Below are positions 1-10,360 of a DNA stretch of 64,000 bases, piece after piece (positions within the stretch are counted from its first letter, which is position 1; each line of letters opens with the position of its first letter). A program made the position numbers and the translations under genes. The notes beneath the pieces were generated by a model that saw only the letters and a program-made list of their open reading frames with translations, had not been told where the DNA came from and did no database searches. This stretch comes from Pseudisothecium myosuroides (Eukaryota > Streptophyta > Bryopsida > Hypnales > Lembophyllaceae): contig OX637290.1 of assembly GCA_951799445.1 (NCBI GenBank), forward strand, positions 32,854,987 to 32,918,986, given 5' to 3'.

Positions 1-112
1 AAGGTTGATGCTTAGGGGATTTACTTCTGAAGATTTGATGTCTGGGTGGTTTCAGAGACTTCCTAATCGAAAGTTTGATTTTCAGGGGGATTAGGGTTTT
101 GGGGTCGGTTGA

Positions 113-574
113 TTGGAGTGTCAATGTGGGGGTGGGGAGGTAGATGGAATAGATGACATCCGGAGTGAACAGACTAAAATGAGATTTTTTTATGACATGA
201 ATCAAGAGATTCTAATTGTCAAGTTCATGGTAGGCTCAACCCATGAGATGCCTGGAGGCTTGCTCAGATTTGAACTTGATGGAGTGGTTGTTTCTCGAAC
301 TGGTTTGAGACATGCTATTACATATGTGGGATCAAGTCATTTTAAAGACTTGAACAGGGCAAAGGAGTTCGATTTTTGCTTCAAATCAACTTCTCGGGAT
401 TTGGATGACAATTGGCCCAGTGTTGTGTTTGAGGTAGGAGTTTCTGAAATGCTTATTCAACTGCACAAAGATGTCCGATTTTGGTTGGAGTGCTCGGGGG
501 GTCAGACACATGTAGTGATTCTTATAAGTGTCAACAAACGAGCAAGAAGTTGGGTGATCGAAAGGTGGCAATAG
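113..574 (+). pseudogene. PD-(D/E)XK nuclease-like (Uma2-like) ORF, partial
   Basis: The frame opens just after a stop and its first ATG is at 179, giving 131 residues to a TAG at 572-574. The order of motifs fits the PD-(D/E)XK-like proteins scattered in fungi and non-seed plants: an N-terminal MRFFYD...ILIVKF strand pair, then KEFDF, WPSVVFEVGVSE, a helix, WLECSGGQTHVVILI and a final ERWQ. The usual catalytic E-x-K appears here as E-V-G. The same frame stays readable for about 38 codons beyond the TAG (Q-stop-D-P-A), so the TAG may be a former CAG. No N-terminal exon is visible. The nuclease-fold assignment is from memory of the family; activity is not implied and the copy is probably decayed. 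Confidence 0.5.
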
Positions 575-691
575 GATCCAGCTGTTCTACGACTGCAACC
601 AGCTCAAAATATGGGTGTTCGTAATCCTTATGCTTGGAACCATGTTCCAATCCTTATGCAAAGTTTGTCTATGCAGGAGGGTTAAACTTAT

Positions 692-1813
692 TACTATAAG
701 AAACTCATGTTTTAGGTGACAGATTTTAGGTGACATCCAATGTGACAATCCGTGTTTTTATGTCAACAATAACGTCCGCCATAACATCAAATGTTATGGC
801 GGACGTTATTGTTGACATAAAAACACGGGTTGTCACATTGGATGTCACCTAAAATCCATCACCTAAAACACGAGGTTCTTATCCCCTAAAGGACCAACAT
901 GCGTTTTTTGGCAACACAAAAATTTTGGGCATGTACATGTGATTGGAGATTTGCATATTTTGAGCTAAAATTTTTACAAAAGGTGGAGACAAAGAATATC
1001 TTTCATATGCACCAAATTTCATGACATTTGGAAATACAAGTCAAAAGTTATGGCTTAATATTTTGTTTGTTTCTCAACTCGGGCAGTCCGGGCAGATCAG
1101 AAAAAATCACTTTTTTCAAAATTAAAAATTTGAAATTGGTTTATTAAATTTATATATACGTGGAAAGCTTTGAATCATTCCATTTTGATCAATGAGTCAA
1201 ACGTTATGAGGATTTTTAGTTTGTGGACAATTATGGATTGTCTATTCTAAAATAAACTTTGAAGTCGTATATTTCACTCAATTTTCAATATTTTTCAAAA
1301 AAAATAAAATTGTAGGATGTAGATTGTTTATTACAACATTGCAACCATTGGGATTGGCATTTTTCAATTCCATAATTAACTTCTTAACAATTTAGTGTTT
1401 TGAACCATTCTCTACTTCTTTCTACTTACTATTTTTTTCCTATATGTTGTACAATTCCAAATAATTTGAAAATTTTCAAGCATGTAGCCAACTTGCTTTC
1501 AAGAATGAATCCAAAGAAGCACAACCATTTTGGAATTTTTTTCATAATAATCTGACCTTGTGAAGTGCAGCTGCCCGTTTTTTTGCAAGGCCAAAAAAGG
1601 ACTTTTGCCACTTCAAACACTAATATCTTCCAATCTACACAATGGAAATTTCTGAAGTTTTTTCCACATATTCTCAAACCAGAGTGCTAGATCTTATATG
1701 GTCATATGTGTCCAAAAATGATATTTTTCAAAAATTTGATACTAGCACTAGAAATGGCAGTTTTGGAGCATTTTTGGTGAGAACATAGTCAAGGAACTTT
1801 AAGGGTTATAGTG
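692..1813. mobile_element. CACTA-type foldback MITE, split by an inserted TTAA-type element
   Basis: Two 92-bp arms (696-787 and 791-882) pair almost perfectly around a 3-base loop CAA at 788-790. The left terminus reads TACTATAAGAAACTC from 692. The right terminus is interrupted: ...GAGGTTCTTAT stops at 882, and the missing AGTG follows a second TTAT at 1806-1813. Rejoined, the right end is CACTATAAGAACCTC in reverse complement, a CACTA-superfamily end. A 3-bp duplication TAT flanks the whole (689-691 and 1814-1816), as CACTA elements make. It has no coding capacity. Confidence 0.85.
883..1805. mobile_element. TTAA-type (piggyBac-like) non-autonomous element
   Basis: It begins CCCCTAAAGGACC and ends GGAACTTTAAGGG, and is flanked on both sides by TTAT (879-882 and 1806-1809). 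Because TTAT is not palindromic, this shows a true 4-bp target duplication. It is inserted in the right end of the CACTA foldback element. Internal sequence is shared with 45267-46180 (reverse orientation) and 49492-50427. No convincing ORF is present; the open frames are short and AT-driven. Confidence 0.75.
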
Positions 1814-1816
1814 TAT

Positions 1817-3950
1817 ACCGGTGCTTCTTTGATCATCTCTACTACATTATTATTTGACGTTCTGCCACCTATTCAAGGGGCAGCCTTGGGGCCAAACGAC
1901 TTTGAGATGACTGTCCAAATGTTGAACCTCTTGAATGAAGACTTGCGGAATGTAACTAGGTGATAGCTGACCAAATGTAGATTTATGTGAGGACTTTTGG
2001 AGTGGATCAGGTTAGATGAGGACTTTTGAGTTTTCATTGACAGTTTGGCCCTGCATTGCTCACAAAATTGTATTTTTCAAGTCTATATTGAATTCTTGGT
2101 TGTGTTTCACCTGATTTTGGAATATAGAAATGGAGAATATGCAAAAATTTTAAATGAATTGTACCCCATTGCAGTCACTATCAAATGTAACAAATGTGAC
2201 TCTTTCATCAACCACAACCACCAAAAATCACAACTCGAATATGAAAATGTAAAGTGTTTTTGTATTACAATTTTGTATTCACAGCTATCATAAAAGGACT
2301 TCTTACAACTTCTAATTTTTCTGTACAGCTAAAACATGATTTGTCCAGTTTATTTGATAGAGTAGCATATCAGCATAAGCTTCAAATCCGTCTGAAGATG
2401 CATTTGCTCTCGGGAGGATCAGTTTGATCTCTAAAGACCCGAGGCGCCTTCATAACATAAGGTTATGTAATAAATATGCAGGAATCAAGCTACCATAAGA
2501 CACTTAGTTCTGAGATATCCTTCAAAAAAATTCAACGGCAGTCAGCTGTAATGCATGGACATCCTTCGGCAAAACATTGCAGTATTACATGATATTGTGT
2601 ACGAGCACATTGTTGCACTAAAAGCTTCCCTTTCAGTAAGGGACTGAATTCCCCTCTAATCACATTTCCAATAGTGTTAGGTTAAACCATTTGTATTTAT
2701 ACACTAATTACTACTAATCAGTTTCCTCCTCCGTTCCATCATGCTTCAAAAAACACTCATACTCGGCTTGCACTAGTGATCTTAAAACTGGCTAATATTC
2801 ACCAGAAATCTAAAAAAAAAAAAAGGTTGCTAAATTTTTTTTCAAAATGAAGATTTGAATTAGGATCCAAATGGTTTTTCTGTCTGATGGCTGAACTGCA
2901 CATCCATCCCCTCCCCGGTAGCATTCATCCGCTCCTTGTTCGTTGTGGCTAGCGCAATTTGGGCCGCAGTTATCTTGCACGATAGCGACATCGTGGAGGT
3001 TGATTTAGTTGGTTAGGGTTTGGGTTTTTGGGCTGCCTGCTCCTCTGCATCTCTTTCAGTCACCTTGTTCTCTAATGTTGTTTCTCTTGGTTTGCAATTT
3101 CGCATTTATGGCACCCTGCTTTGTCTTCAATGCTTCCGTTCATTGTAGTGATTGGAGCCGTCGAATCCTTTGCTTGAGTGCTTCCATCAGTTCCATGAGA
3201 TTCCTGTTTTGAAAGCGGCAATGCGGCATATCTGTGTTTTAAATTTTCATTTATGAGTTTTCACTAAGGAACGATGCCACTTGCCTACTTCCAGGTTGCT
3301 GTGAGAATTTGGAGGTGCGCTTGTCTCTTGCATTCACTGTCTCTGAAATGGGGGCTATGAGTGATTAGATTTTTGAAATTGAGAATTGCAGGGACTCTAG
3401 GCAGTCCAGGGATGGCAGGGAGTTGTTGTGCCGGAAGAGAGATTGAGAGGTGAACTTGAAGCCTTCAGTGTGGATTTAAGGGTAGCCTCGGATGTTAGTT
3501 GCACCAATGTACCTTGCAAAATGTAACATCTTTCCTTGTCTTCATCGTTTTTTTGCTTTGCTTTGAATTGTAGCAATCGTGTGGCGTTGTTCTTGCTCTT
3601 TGTGTCCAATTTCTTATTTTTGTTTGTGCGGTTTTACTTGGGGTCTTTTGTGGTACTGCTACGTGTTCGCGGTGGGTGTGCTGGTTCTGATGGCGCCCAA
3701 ACTAATTAAGGCTTCTTGATAATTTTGGGTCCGCACATTTGGTTCCAGTCAAAATGTGAATGGCGTTGGGAAGTATTTGGTGCCACTGAATCCTAGCGTT
3801 GCTCAAGCGATGGAGGTGACCCACATTTTGGAGACGCAATGTTCACAGTCCCTCTCGCGACCATCTGGTGACCCACCTTCCGAAGATATTGTGTTATCTC
3901 TTGGGGTGCCTAGCTGATCCTACTTCTGATGCATTGAGCGATGTGTTACA
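1817..3950. other. No gene recognised
   Basis: The sequence is AT-rich to about 2870, with a short A-run at 2812-2824. From 2900 to 3950 it is more GC-rich and contains short open frames with no recognisable domain. This second part lies directly upstream of the hAT-derived pseudogene and may be its old 5' region. Confidence 0.4.
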
Positions 3951-4809
3951 GGGAAGAGGAAGAAGCGACGAGCTGCCACTGCGCCACGCAAAAGGAGCAA
4001 GACAGCTCCGTGGACCATTACGAGACGATGGCAGAAGGTCTGGGCTTGTAAGTTTGCTTGGGCGGAGGCTGAATATGATTCCAATGGCCATTTGTCTAGT
4101 GTCATTTGCCAAAGTTGCACTGCAATTACGAGGACGAGGAAAGTGTTGGTCCTCAAAGTTGACTTTCTTGAGAAGCATGAAGGAAAGCGGATTTGCTTAG
4201 AAGACGGTGTGCCATTTCTGAATTTAAAGAAGGGCGACAGTTTCATCAAGATCGATTGCAAGCACGTGAAGCTTTGCAAACTTTGGGCAGCACGCAAGCA
4301 CGCTAGTAGTCTTGCCGTTCAGCTGATTGCTAGTATGGAGAGCGACTTCAAGCGCAAGGGAGTACAGTTTTCTACCCTTTTCCAAATTCTTAGTCACGGT
4401 CGACTTATGATTGTGTGATTACAAGAGGCAGGAGTCATTGCTTAGGCACTTGAAGGTTTTCCATTTGCCTAGGAAGCATTGGTCCGAAAGCACTGGTTGG
4501 GAGATGAGCAAGCATTTACATGCCATTGTTCTGAGTGCTTTGAAGTTCGTTGTCCAGTCTGCTAGAGTCATCTTCATTAGTGTTGATGAGGTTACTGCAA
4601 TAGATAACACTTGCTAGATCGGGGTGCATGTTCACGCGATGGAAAGTTGGGAGAGGATGTCGTATTTGTTACATTTGAGTTGTGTCTGTGAGGGCGAAAT
4701 TCCGGACCATTTGACCGTTGTTATAATGCAAGCATTGATTGATGGGATGGGGGGGGCTGAGTCGCAAGTAACTAGCTTCTAATCTTGTTTGCTTTGGCGC
4801 TAACAATGT

Positions 4810-5115
4810 TAAGGTAATCTGTTCTAAAAGTGAGCGGGCTCTAAAAGCGATCATGACACAGAGGTACATTTTGCTTTCTTCAATGTACCAACAGTATACA
4901 TTTCAGGAGGTGGTCGGTTTTAGTGACCACTGCGTTTCAACTTCAAGAATTTGTAACTAATTCCAAAAAGGTCCAAGAAATATGAAACGACTTGGGTTGG
5001 ATTCCAATTTTATTTTTCTTCCTCCAAAAATTAACTAAAAATTGTTTCATGGAGTTTAACTTCCCTGAAAAGGCAAACAGCTCTTAAACGGTCGCTTTAA
5101 GAGCAGACTACCTTA
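4810..5115. mobile_element. TAAGGTA-family MITE inside the hAT pseudogene (copy 1)
   Basis: The left end TAAGGTAATCTGTTCTAAAA pairs with the right end, whose reverse complement reads TAAGGTAGTCTGCTCTTAAA. Removing it rejoins the host frame as GCT AAC AAT GTA CAT TTC AAG GGG (A-N-N-V-H-F-K-G), continuous with the transposase. The host appears to keep only GT on both sides, so the target duplication is at most 2 bp. Related copies lie at 9948-10360 and 36005-36419. Confidence 0.75.
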
Positions 5116-6523
5116 GTACATTTCAAGGGGCCAAAAACGGTATAACGACACAGATCCGCGAGAAATGGGCTCCGTTTACTTTAGGAGCCAGTTGTGTGAG
5201 TCATCGTGTTAATTTGGTCGTCAAGACTCTTTCAAAATATCCAATGATATGTAGGCTCGAGGATTTGTTCCAGTCCATTTATTCTTACTTCTATCGCAGT
5301 AACAAGCGACACGCTGAGTTGACAAAACTTCCAAATCTCATGGAAACTAAAGGCAATAAAATGCTGCGAAATGTGGAAACGCGCTGGATCTCCATGAAGA
5401 GTCCAGCGCAGCGGATCATGGACAAATATCCAACTCTGCTCTTGAAAATGGGAGTTGACATGACCAGTGGTTCTGGACTAAAGATTCATTCAGGGGCAGG
5501 TGATAATTTTGATCTGTTGGCTGACCTTAAATTGTTATTGTCATTTGTTTGTTTTATATCGTTGGTGAATGCTGTTCATTGTCTCATCAAGATATCTCAG
5601 GCTTGTGACATTTTTGTCTGCAATTTTGTGTAAGCGGTGAAAGTTTGTTAGAATGAGTTGGCACGGCTTTTCATCGATGGCCAAACTGTTTACAACAAGG
5701 AAGAATTTTGCACTTACCACAAGCTGGTGTCTATGCAATGCAAACACATTCTGATGTAGTGGAAAGACCTTGGGGGGCCTGTGGCATTTCTCACTTGTAT
5801 TTTGATTTGACGGACAACCATGTCTTCGCCCGGTGTTGTGATAAGCAAACTGGTGAACACATTTTTGTGACGTAGCAGGAACTTTATCGCGTCCAGGACA
5901 GCATCGAGCGCCAGTTTGCAGGTACGGATCTTTATTTCTTATTTCCATTTTTTTTTGGTAGTTTGGCTTTTTTCATTTTTTGTTCTTTACTTTCCTTTCC
6001 CAATTTTTTTTGTTCATTGCATGTGGTATTGTGTTTCATTGATCTTGAAGTCCTGAACAGTGTCTTTGCACTTGTATAGTTCATTAGTTGTGTCACTTGT
6101 CTGATTTTGAACATGGCATTCATCGTTTTTTTGTAGTGGTGGCCTGGTGGGTTGTTGGCGAGTGAGCTGATCTGCTTACAATTCTTGCCTTCTTTGTATA
6201 TCTCTCGGTATATTTGGACTTTCAACTGCATCTTTGAGCTGTGGTTTGTGCCGTTGTTTCTTATGTGTTTCTCACGGTTACTGTACATAGACATAGCCCA
6301 ATCCTTGTGTGCTGAGCTGGATCGGCGCTTTTCCCAGCAAGAATTGTTGGACGCGTTTGGAATTATATACCCCCAGTATTGGCATTAGGAAGGCACAGAG
6401 GCCAGCTTCCCGCAACACTTGGCCATTCTGAAAGAGTTTTATTGCCAAGCTCAACTTGTTAATAGGGGACAACCCTTGTATGAGGGTGGGAGTGCTCATA
6501 TTGTCAGCTTTTAACTTGGACTT

Positions 6524-6745
6524 CACTACAAGAAAAAGGGGTGTTTTAAGTGAGTTTTTAAGTATAGTCCTAGACAAATGATTTTAAGTAATGACCTTTA
6601 AGGATATTTTCAGCAAAGTTTTACTAAAACCCCATGTATTTCTAGTAAAATTTTGCTGAAAATCTCCATAAAGGTCATTACTTAAAATCTTATTTCTAGG
6701 ACTATACTTAAAAACTCACTTAAAACACCCCTTTCTCTTGTAGTG
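6524..6745. mobile_element. CACTA-type foldback MITE (copy 2)
   Basis: Its termini are CACTACAAGAAAAAGGGGTG and the complementary ...CCCCTTTCTCTTGTAGTG, with near-perfect pairing across the full 222 bp. A 3-bp duplication CTT is present (6521-6523 and 6746-6748). CACTACAAGAAAA is the classical plant En/Spm terminus. It is inserted in the 3' part of the hAT pseudogene. A sister copy is at 44214-44434. Confidence 0.92.
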
Positions 6746-7099
6746 CTTGCAATAGGGATTGTTCAAAGTCATAATGAGGGCAAACTGTGAGGCAGCTTGC
6801 GGCCCACCCTTGCTCATAAATCCGGTGATGAAACTTTGGCGGAAACTTTCTCAGTCCCGCCACCTCTGTAAGTTGATCTCTAAGTATTTTAAAGTGGCAG
6901 AGATAGGGTACTGTTTAGTGCTTGTATCAGTTGAGGATGTGAGATGTTCTTTGAATTTGAAGTTTTTGAAATCCTGCCATAGAAATAGACTTGGAAAGGA
7001 CCTCCCGCTTGTTGTGCATATGTTTGGACAACAATTTTTTCTCCCTTGAGAACTTCCTTTACAAGGAAGCCATTAACTCTTGGAAGAGTGCTGTCAAGG

Positions 7100-8224
7100 T
7101 TGGCCACCAAGGGGATTTGTAAATTAAAATCAAGTCAATTAACACATCAATATCCTCACCTTAGTATCTTTGCCATTCTAGTATTTAATAGCCTTAGTTT
7201 TTATGAGGTTTTGCAAGATTGTCCACTCATGTTCACCTTGATACAAATCTTCTGTTGTTCGGGATGAAGCTGCAGTGAAGACTGAAGTTTGGAGTTTCGG
7301 GGAAGACAAGAGCAACACTTCTACAACTTGTGACTTTGTTTGAATTACTAATCTGTTCTACTAACATGGCTTGTTTTGTGTGCAGAACACTAACACTGCA
7401 TTGGGCAGTTTTGCATTTTGCAAGAAGGGTTCAACTCCCTTGTTAGTGAAACAAAAAATTACATTGCATGCACTTAGTGTTTTTTTTTTAATTTTCATTA
7501 TATGCAAATCATGTTTCATCAAAAAATTTGTTGTATCCACTTCATGTTTCATCAAAATTGTCATTGCACAACAAAATTCAACATTGCACACAATTATCAC
7601 TTGTACACAAAACTTGCCCAAGTAATAGCCATTCACTTCATGAATTCGCAATTAGCACATCAATACATTAGAAAACACCCGAAGTAGGAGCGTTGGATCT
7701 CCAAAATTTTCTTTAGAGTCGCAAATCCACGCTACTGCAAAAAAGGGGGAGAGAAATTGCCACTTTATTTTCCCACTTTTATCTCCTGCTTTTCACCAAA
7801 AAAAGCAAAAAGTCGCAAAAATAGCCCCCCTTTTACACAGGTATAGCTTTTCTGCAAATTGCAGTAAAAGGATTCTGGGATCATTGGTGTCCAATTTGGT
7901 CAGTGGAGGCAGTCTCGTTGAAATATTAGTATTTCAACAAATCTAAAGTTAGGTTTAATTTTATAACAAATATGAGCGCTGCAGGATATGGAGGAGTCTC
8001 AAAATGCACGCCTCCTAAAAATTTCATGTCAAAGATGAAAGTTTCACGAGAACTTGACACTGTTGAATTCGATAAGGAGATGATTGCATGCTCTGGCCTG
8101 GCTCAGACATTGTCTACAAAGATTTAACATTGCTTGCAAAGATCTAAGGAGTAATTAGTATACTACAGGGTAGGTAGGGTAGATATTTTTATGACGACAT
8201 TTGGACCTCCACATAGTGTCCTTC
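7100..8224. other. No gene recognised
   Basis: This is AT-rich sequence downstream of the hAT pseudogene. Open frames at 7361-7690 are short, overlap on both strands and show no domain. A possible weak inverted repeat (TACTGCAA/TTGCAGTA) brackets 7732-7866. Confidence 0.4.
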
Positions 8225-8228
8225 TTAA

Positions 8229-8767
8229 CCCTTAAAGAACATTTCATGTCCGAGCTTGGTCAAACTTCATTGGATTTCTACATTAAAACACATATTTCAA
8301 AATTTTGATATTTTTCACATGTAGTATTATATGTTTAAGATTTAATCTCATTTTTTCATAATTAAAAACTTCAATTTCAATTTTATATGATTTTTAAAAG
8401 AAATTTCTTTGTAAAAATCACAGTAATTACAAAAATGCTTAAAATAGTATGAAAATTTTATAAAAAATGGAAATAATAGAAACAAACAACATGGTGTAGT
8501 TAATGTACTCTTTAAGTTCACAACAAGAGAAATTTGATAGAAAAAGTTCAAAAAGTGGTGTATTTTGAGCTTTCAAGATGGTCTCTTCAAAGTGTCACAA
8601 AAATTACAATTTTAACAATTTTGAGAAAAATTCAGATGGAGTAAAAAGTAGATTACCAGAGCTACATTTTGTTAGTTAAGCTTAAAAGCATTTAAATTAA
8701 GCAACTAGGTGAAAAATGCAAGTTTGACTTTCAAAATGCCCATGGGGCTTGCAATGTCCTTTAAGGG
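8229..8767. mobile_element. TTAA-type non-autonomous element
   Basis: It is flanked by TTAA at 8225-8228 and 8768-8771. It starts CCCTTAAAGAACATTTCATG and ends GCAATGTCCTTTAAGGG, so the ends are inverted repeats of about 15 bp. The 539-bp interior is AT-rich and non-coding. Confidence 0.75.
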
Positions 8768-8865
8768 TTAAGAATTACGAATACGATCATGGGAATATTG
8801 GTGATAAGTTGTACGTAAACCACTCCTAGGAAACTGCCCGTTCATTTCTTGGGAGGCTTCTACAG

Positions 8866-9069
8866 CGTAATGCCTGATTGCGTGGATTTTCCTGCGTAAT
8901 CGGGCATTACGGATTTCTCATCCGACTTCAATTTCTCATCCCCGATTTTCATCCTTTTCTGCTTGTGATTTACGCCGGGTAACGCCCTTGTCCTTCGGGC
9001 ATTCCGTGAAAAAATGAACTTCCTTGTCGGGCCCTTTTTTCACAGAATGCCCTCAGACTCGGGCATTAC
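8866..9069. repeat. Palindromic GGGCATTAC repeat cluster
   Basis: Two inverted pairs are stacked. CGTAATGCCTGATTGCG (8866-8882) faces GCGTAATCGGGCATTACG (8894-8911). GGGCATTCCGTGAAAAAA (from 8998) faces TTTTTTCACAGAATGCCC (9035-9052). A fourth GGGCATTAC closes the block at 9061-9069. The outer GTAATGCC/GGGCATTAC pair could be the ends of a ~204-bp MITE. No target duplication was found. Confidence 0.55.
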
Positions 9070-9150
9070 CCTATACATAAGATACTCTGTCATGTCTTAC
9101 AAGCTTAGTACAATAGCATTGTTTTGAGAAATGATGTTATTTTACTCGAT

Positions 9151-9340
9151 GGGGAATTTCATTAAAATGGCAGTGTTCCATGTGCCACTTTGACGGTGTG
9201 CCATTTTCACCATTTAGGACAGGTATAGATTTCGGAACGGCTATTCTGAACCATCTAGGACAGGTATAGATTTAGATCAGCCGTTCTGAACTGTTTTCAT
9301 GCCATTTTAAAATAATATGGCCATTTTAATGAAATTGCCC
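9151..9340. mobile_element. 190-bp MITE with internal direct repeat
   Basis: The terminal inverted repeat is GGGGAATTTCATTAAAATGG at the left and its complement (GGGCAATTTCATTAAAATGG) at the right. Inside, TAGGACAGGTATAGATTT occurs twice (from 9216 and from 9255), each followed by an inverted partner of the other (ACGGCTATTCTGAAC and CAGCCGTTCTGAAC). The host duplication is unclear (at most AT). Confidence 0.65.
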
Positions 9341-9947
9341 ATCTTGACGATATTCCTGAAATATTGAAAGCACATCAATAGTAGTTGGCCCTTCGCTGTT
9401 TCTATTGATAACACTCCATTCAGATCACTCAAGTTGGCAATTAAAAAACGGAGTAACCCCAGAATTCTAACAACAGCAGTTGCCAGAAATCTAAGTTTGG
9501 GCATTGATCACAGCAACACATACCTACAGTTCTTTGGTCACTGTCCCAAAGAAACAGATGTTTCCAACTTTCCACCATTGGTAACTCTCACAAAGACCGC
9601 ACCCCTTTAATTTTCTATTGGTCAACATATCCTTCGGAGCTCGTGAATGGATGGATTGCTCCTTGAGCACAAATTGAGTAAGCACTCATCCTCAATTAGT
9701 CACCAAAATCAGCTGTGGTAGTGAAGGAGGACGGTTTAGTTTAAAATTTGACGATAAAGCCTTTGCCTGGTAAAAATCTGCAATAGCCATCACGCAGTCC
9801 GACATACAGAATCATTACTTTCAAAGTTGTACACGAAGTTGAAATGACGGCATGTTATATCCACTCGGTCATGCTCTAACAAAAATGCAGCTTAGTTTTA
9901 AAATTGGTCCCTCTGAGAGAGGGAAAGGGTCACGCCAGCCCAGGTGG

Positions 9948-10360
9948 TAAGGTAGTATGGCCTAAAAGCGACCATTTAAGGACTGATCTGCTTTTTTCAC
10001 AGGTTTCCTTGAACAGAAGTATTTTTGGATCATTTTTCAGAGAAAGAAAAATGGATGCGGAACGTTACACAAGTGGTTTCATATTTTTTGAATCATTTTT
10101 GAATTACTTATGAATTTTTTTTTAAGACTATTGTAGGCACCTATTTGTGACCCTAGGTCTTCCAAAATCTGACCACTTGCAACTTCTAAAGTGATTTGAG
10201 TAAATGAAGGTCAATGATTGGCTCTTGCAATAAATAAGGCTTTTCTCTCGATTCTCTCAATGGCTTGAGAGGTCCATTTAAGGACCACCTAATGTCCATT
10301 TCATACCAAAATATAGGGTCGATTTGAAGAGGCCACTCGCTTTTAGAGCACACTACCTTA
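9948..10360. mobile_element. TAAGGTA-family MITE (copy 2)
   Basis: The left end TAAGGTAGTATGGCCTAAAA matches the reverse complement of the right end, TAAGGTAGTGTGCTCTAAAA. The interior is clearly homologous to 36005-36419 over its whole length, for example around GATGCGGAACGTTACACAAG and CAATGATTGGCTCT. Confidence 0.75.

Larger units (their letters stand above)
3951..7095 (+). pseudogene. Decayed hAT-family transposase gene
   Basis: Readable blocks run in order across several frames. 4032-4200 encodes a BED-finger-like segment (WACKFAW...CQSC...LEKHEGKR). 4420-4800 encodes the start of the transposase core (KHWSESTGWEMSKHLH, ISVDEVTAIDN, NLVCFGANN). 5120-5640 encodes GITTQIREKWAP, VSHRVNLVVKTLS, METKGNKMLRN and TRWIS. 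5790-5921 and 6293-6470 encode further core segments (ELLDAFGIIYPQYW). 6820-7050 encodes the C-terminal dimerisation region (KLWRKLSQSR, SVED, LKFLKSCHRNRLGK, LPLVVHMFGQQFF). The gene is broken by several stops (4615, 5632, 5650, 5876, 6386), a frameshift near 4410, and two MITEs (4810-5115 and 6524-6745). A plausible intron lies at 5922-~6292 (CAG/GTACGG donor). hAT enzymes move DNA by cut and paste; this copy cannot be active. Confidence 0.75.

Noticed and set aside
3009..3212. 67-residue hydrophobic frame upstream of the hAT pseudogene
   Set aside because: Short, Cys/Phe/Leu-rich by composition, with no homologous pattern; kept only as part of the unassigned region.
7732..7866. Possible MITE bounded by TACTGCAA and TTGCAGTA
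   Set aside because: The inverted match is only 8 bases and there is no target duplication.
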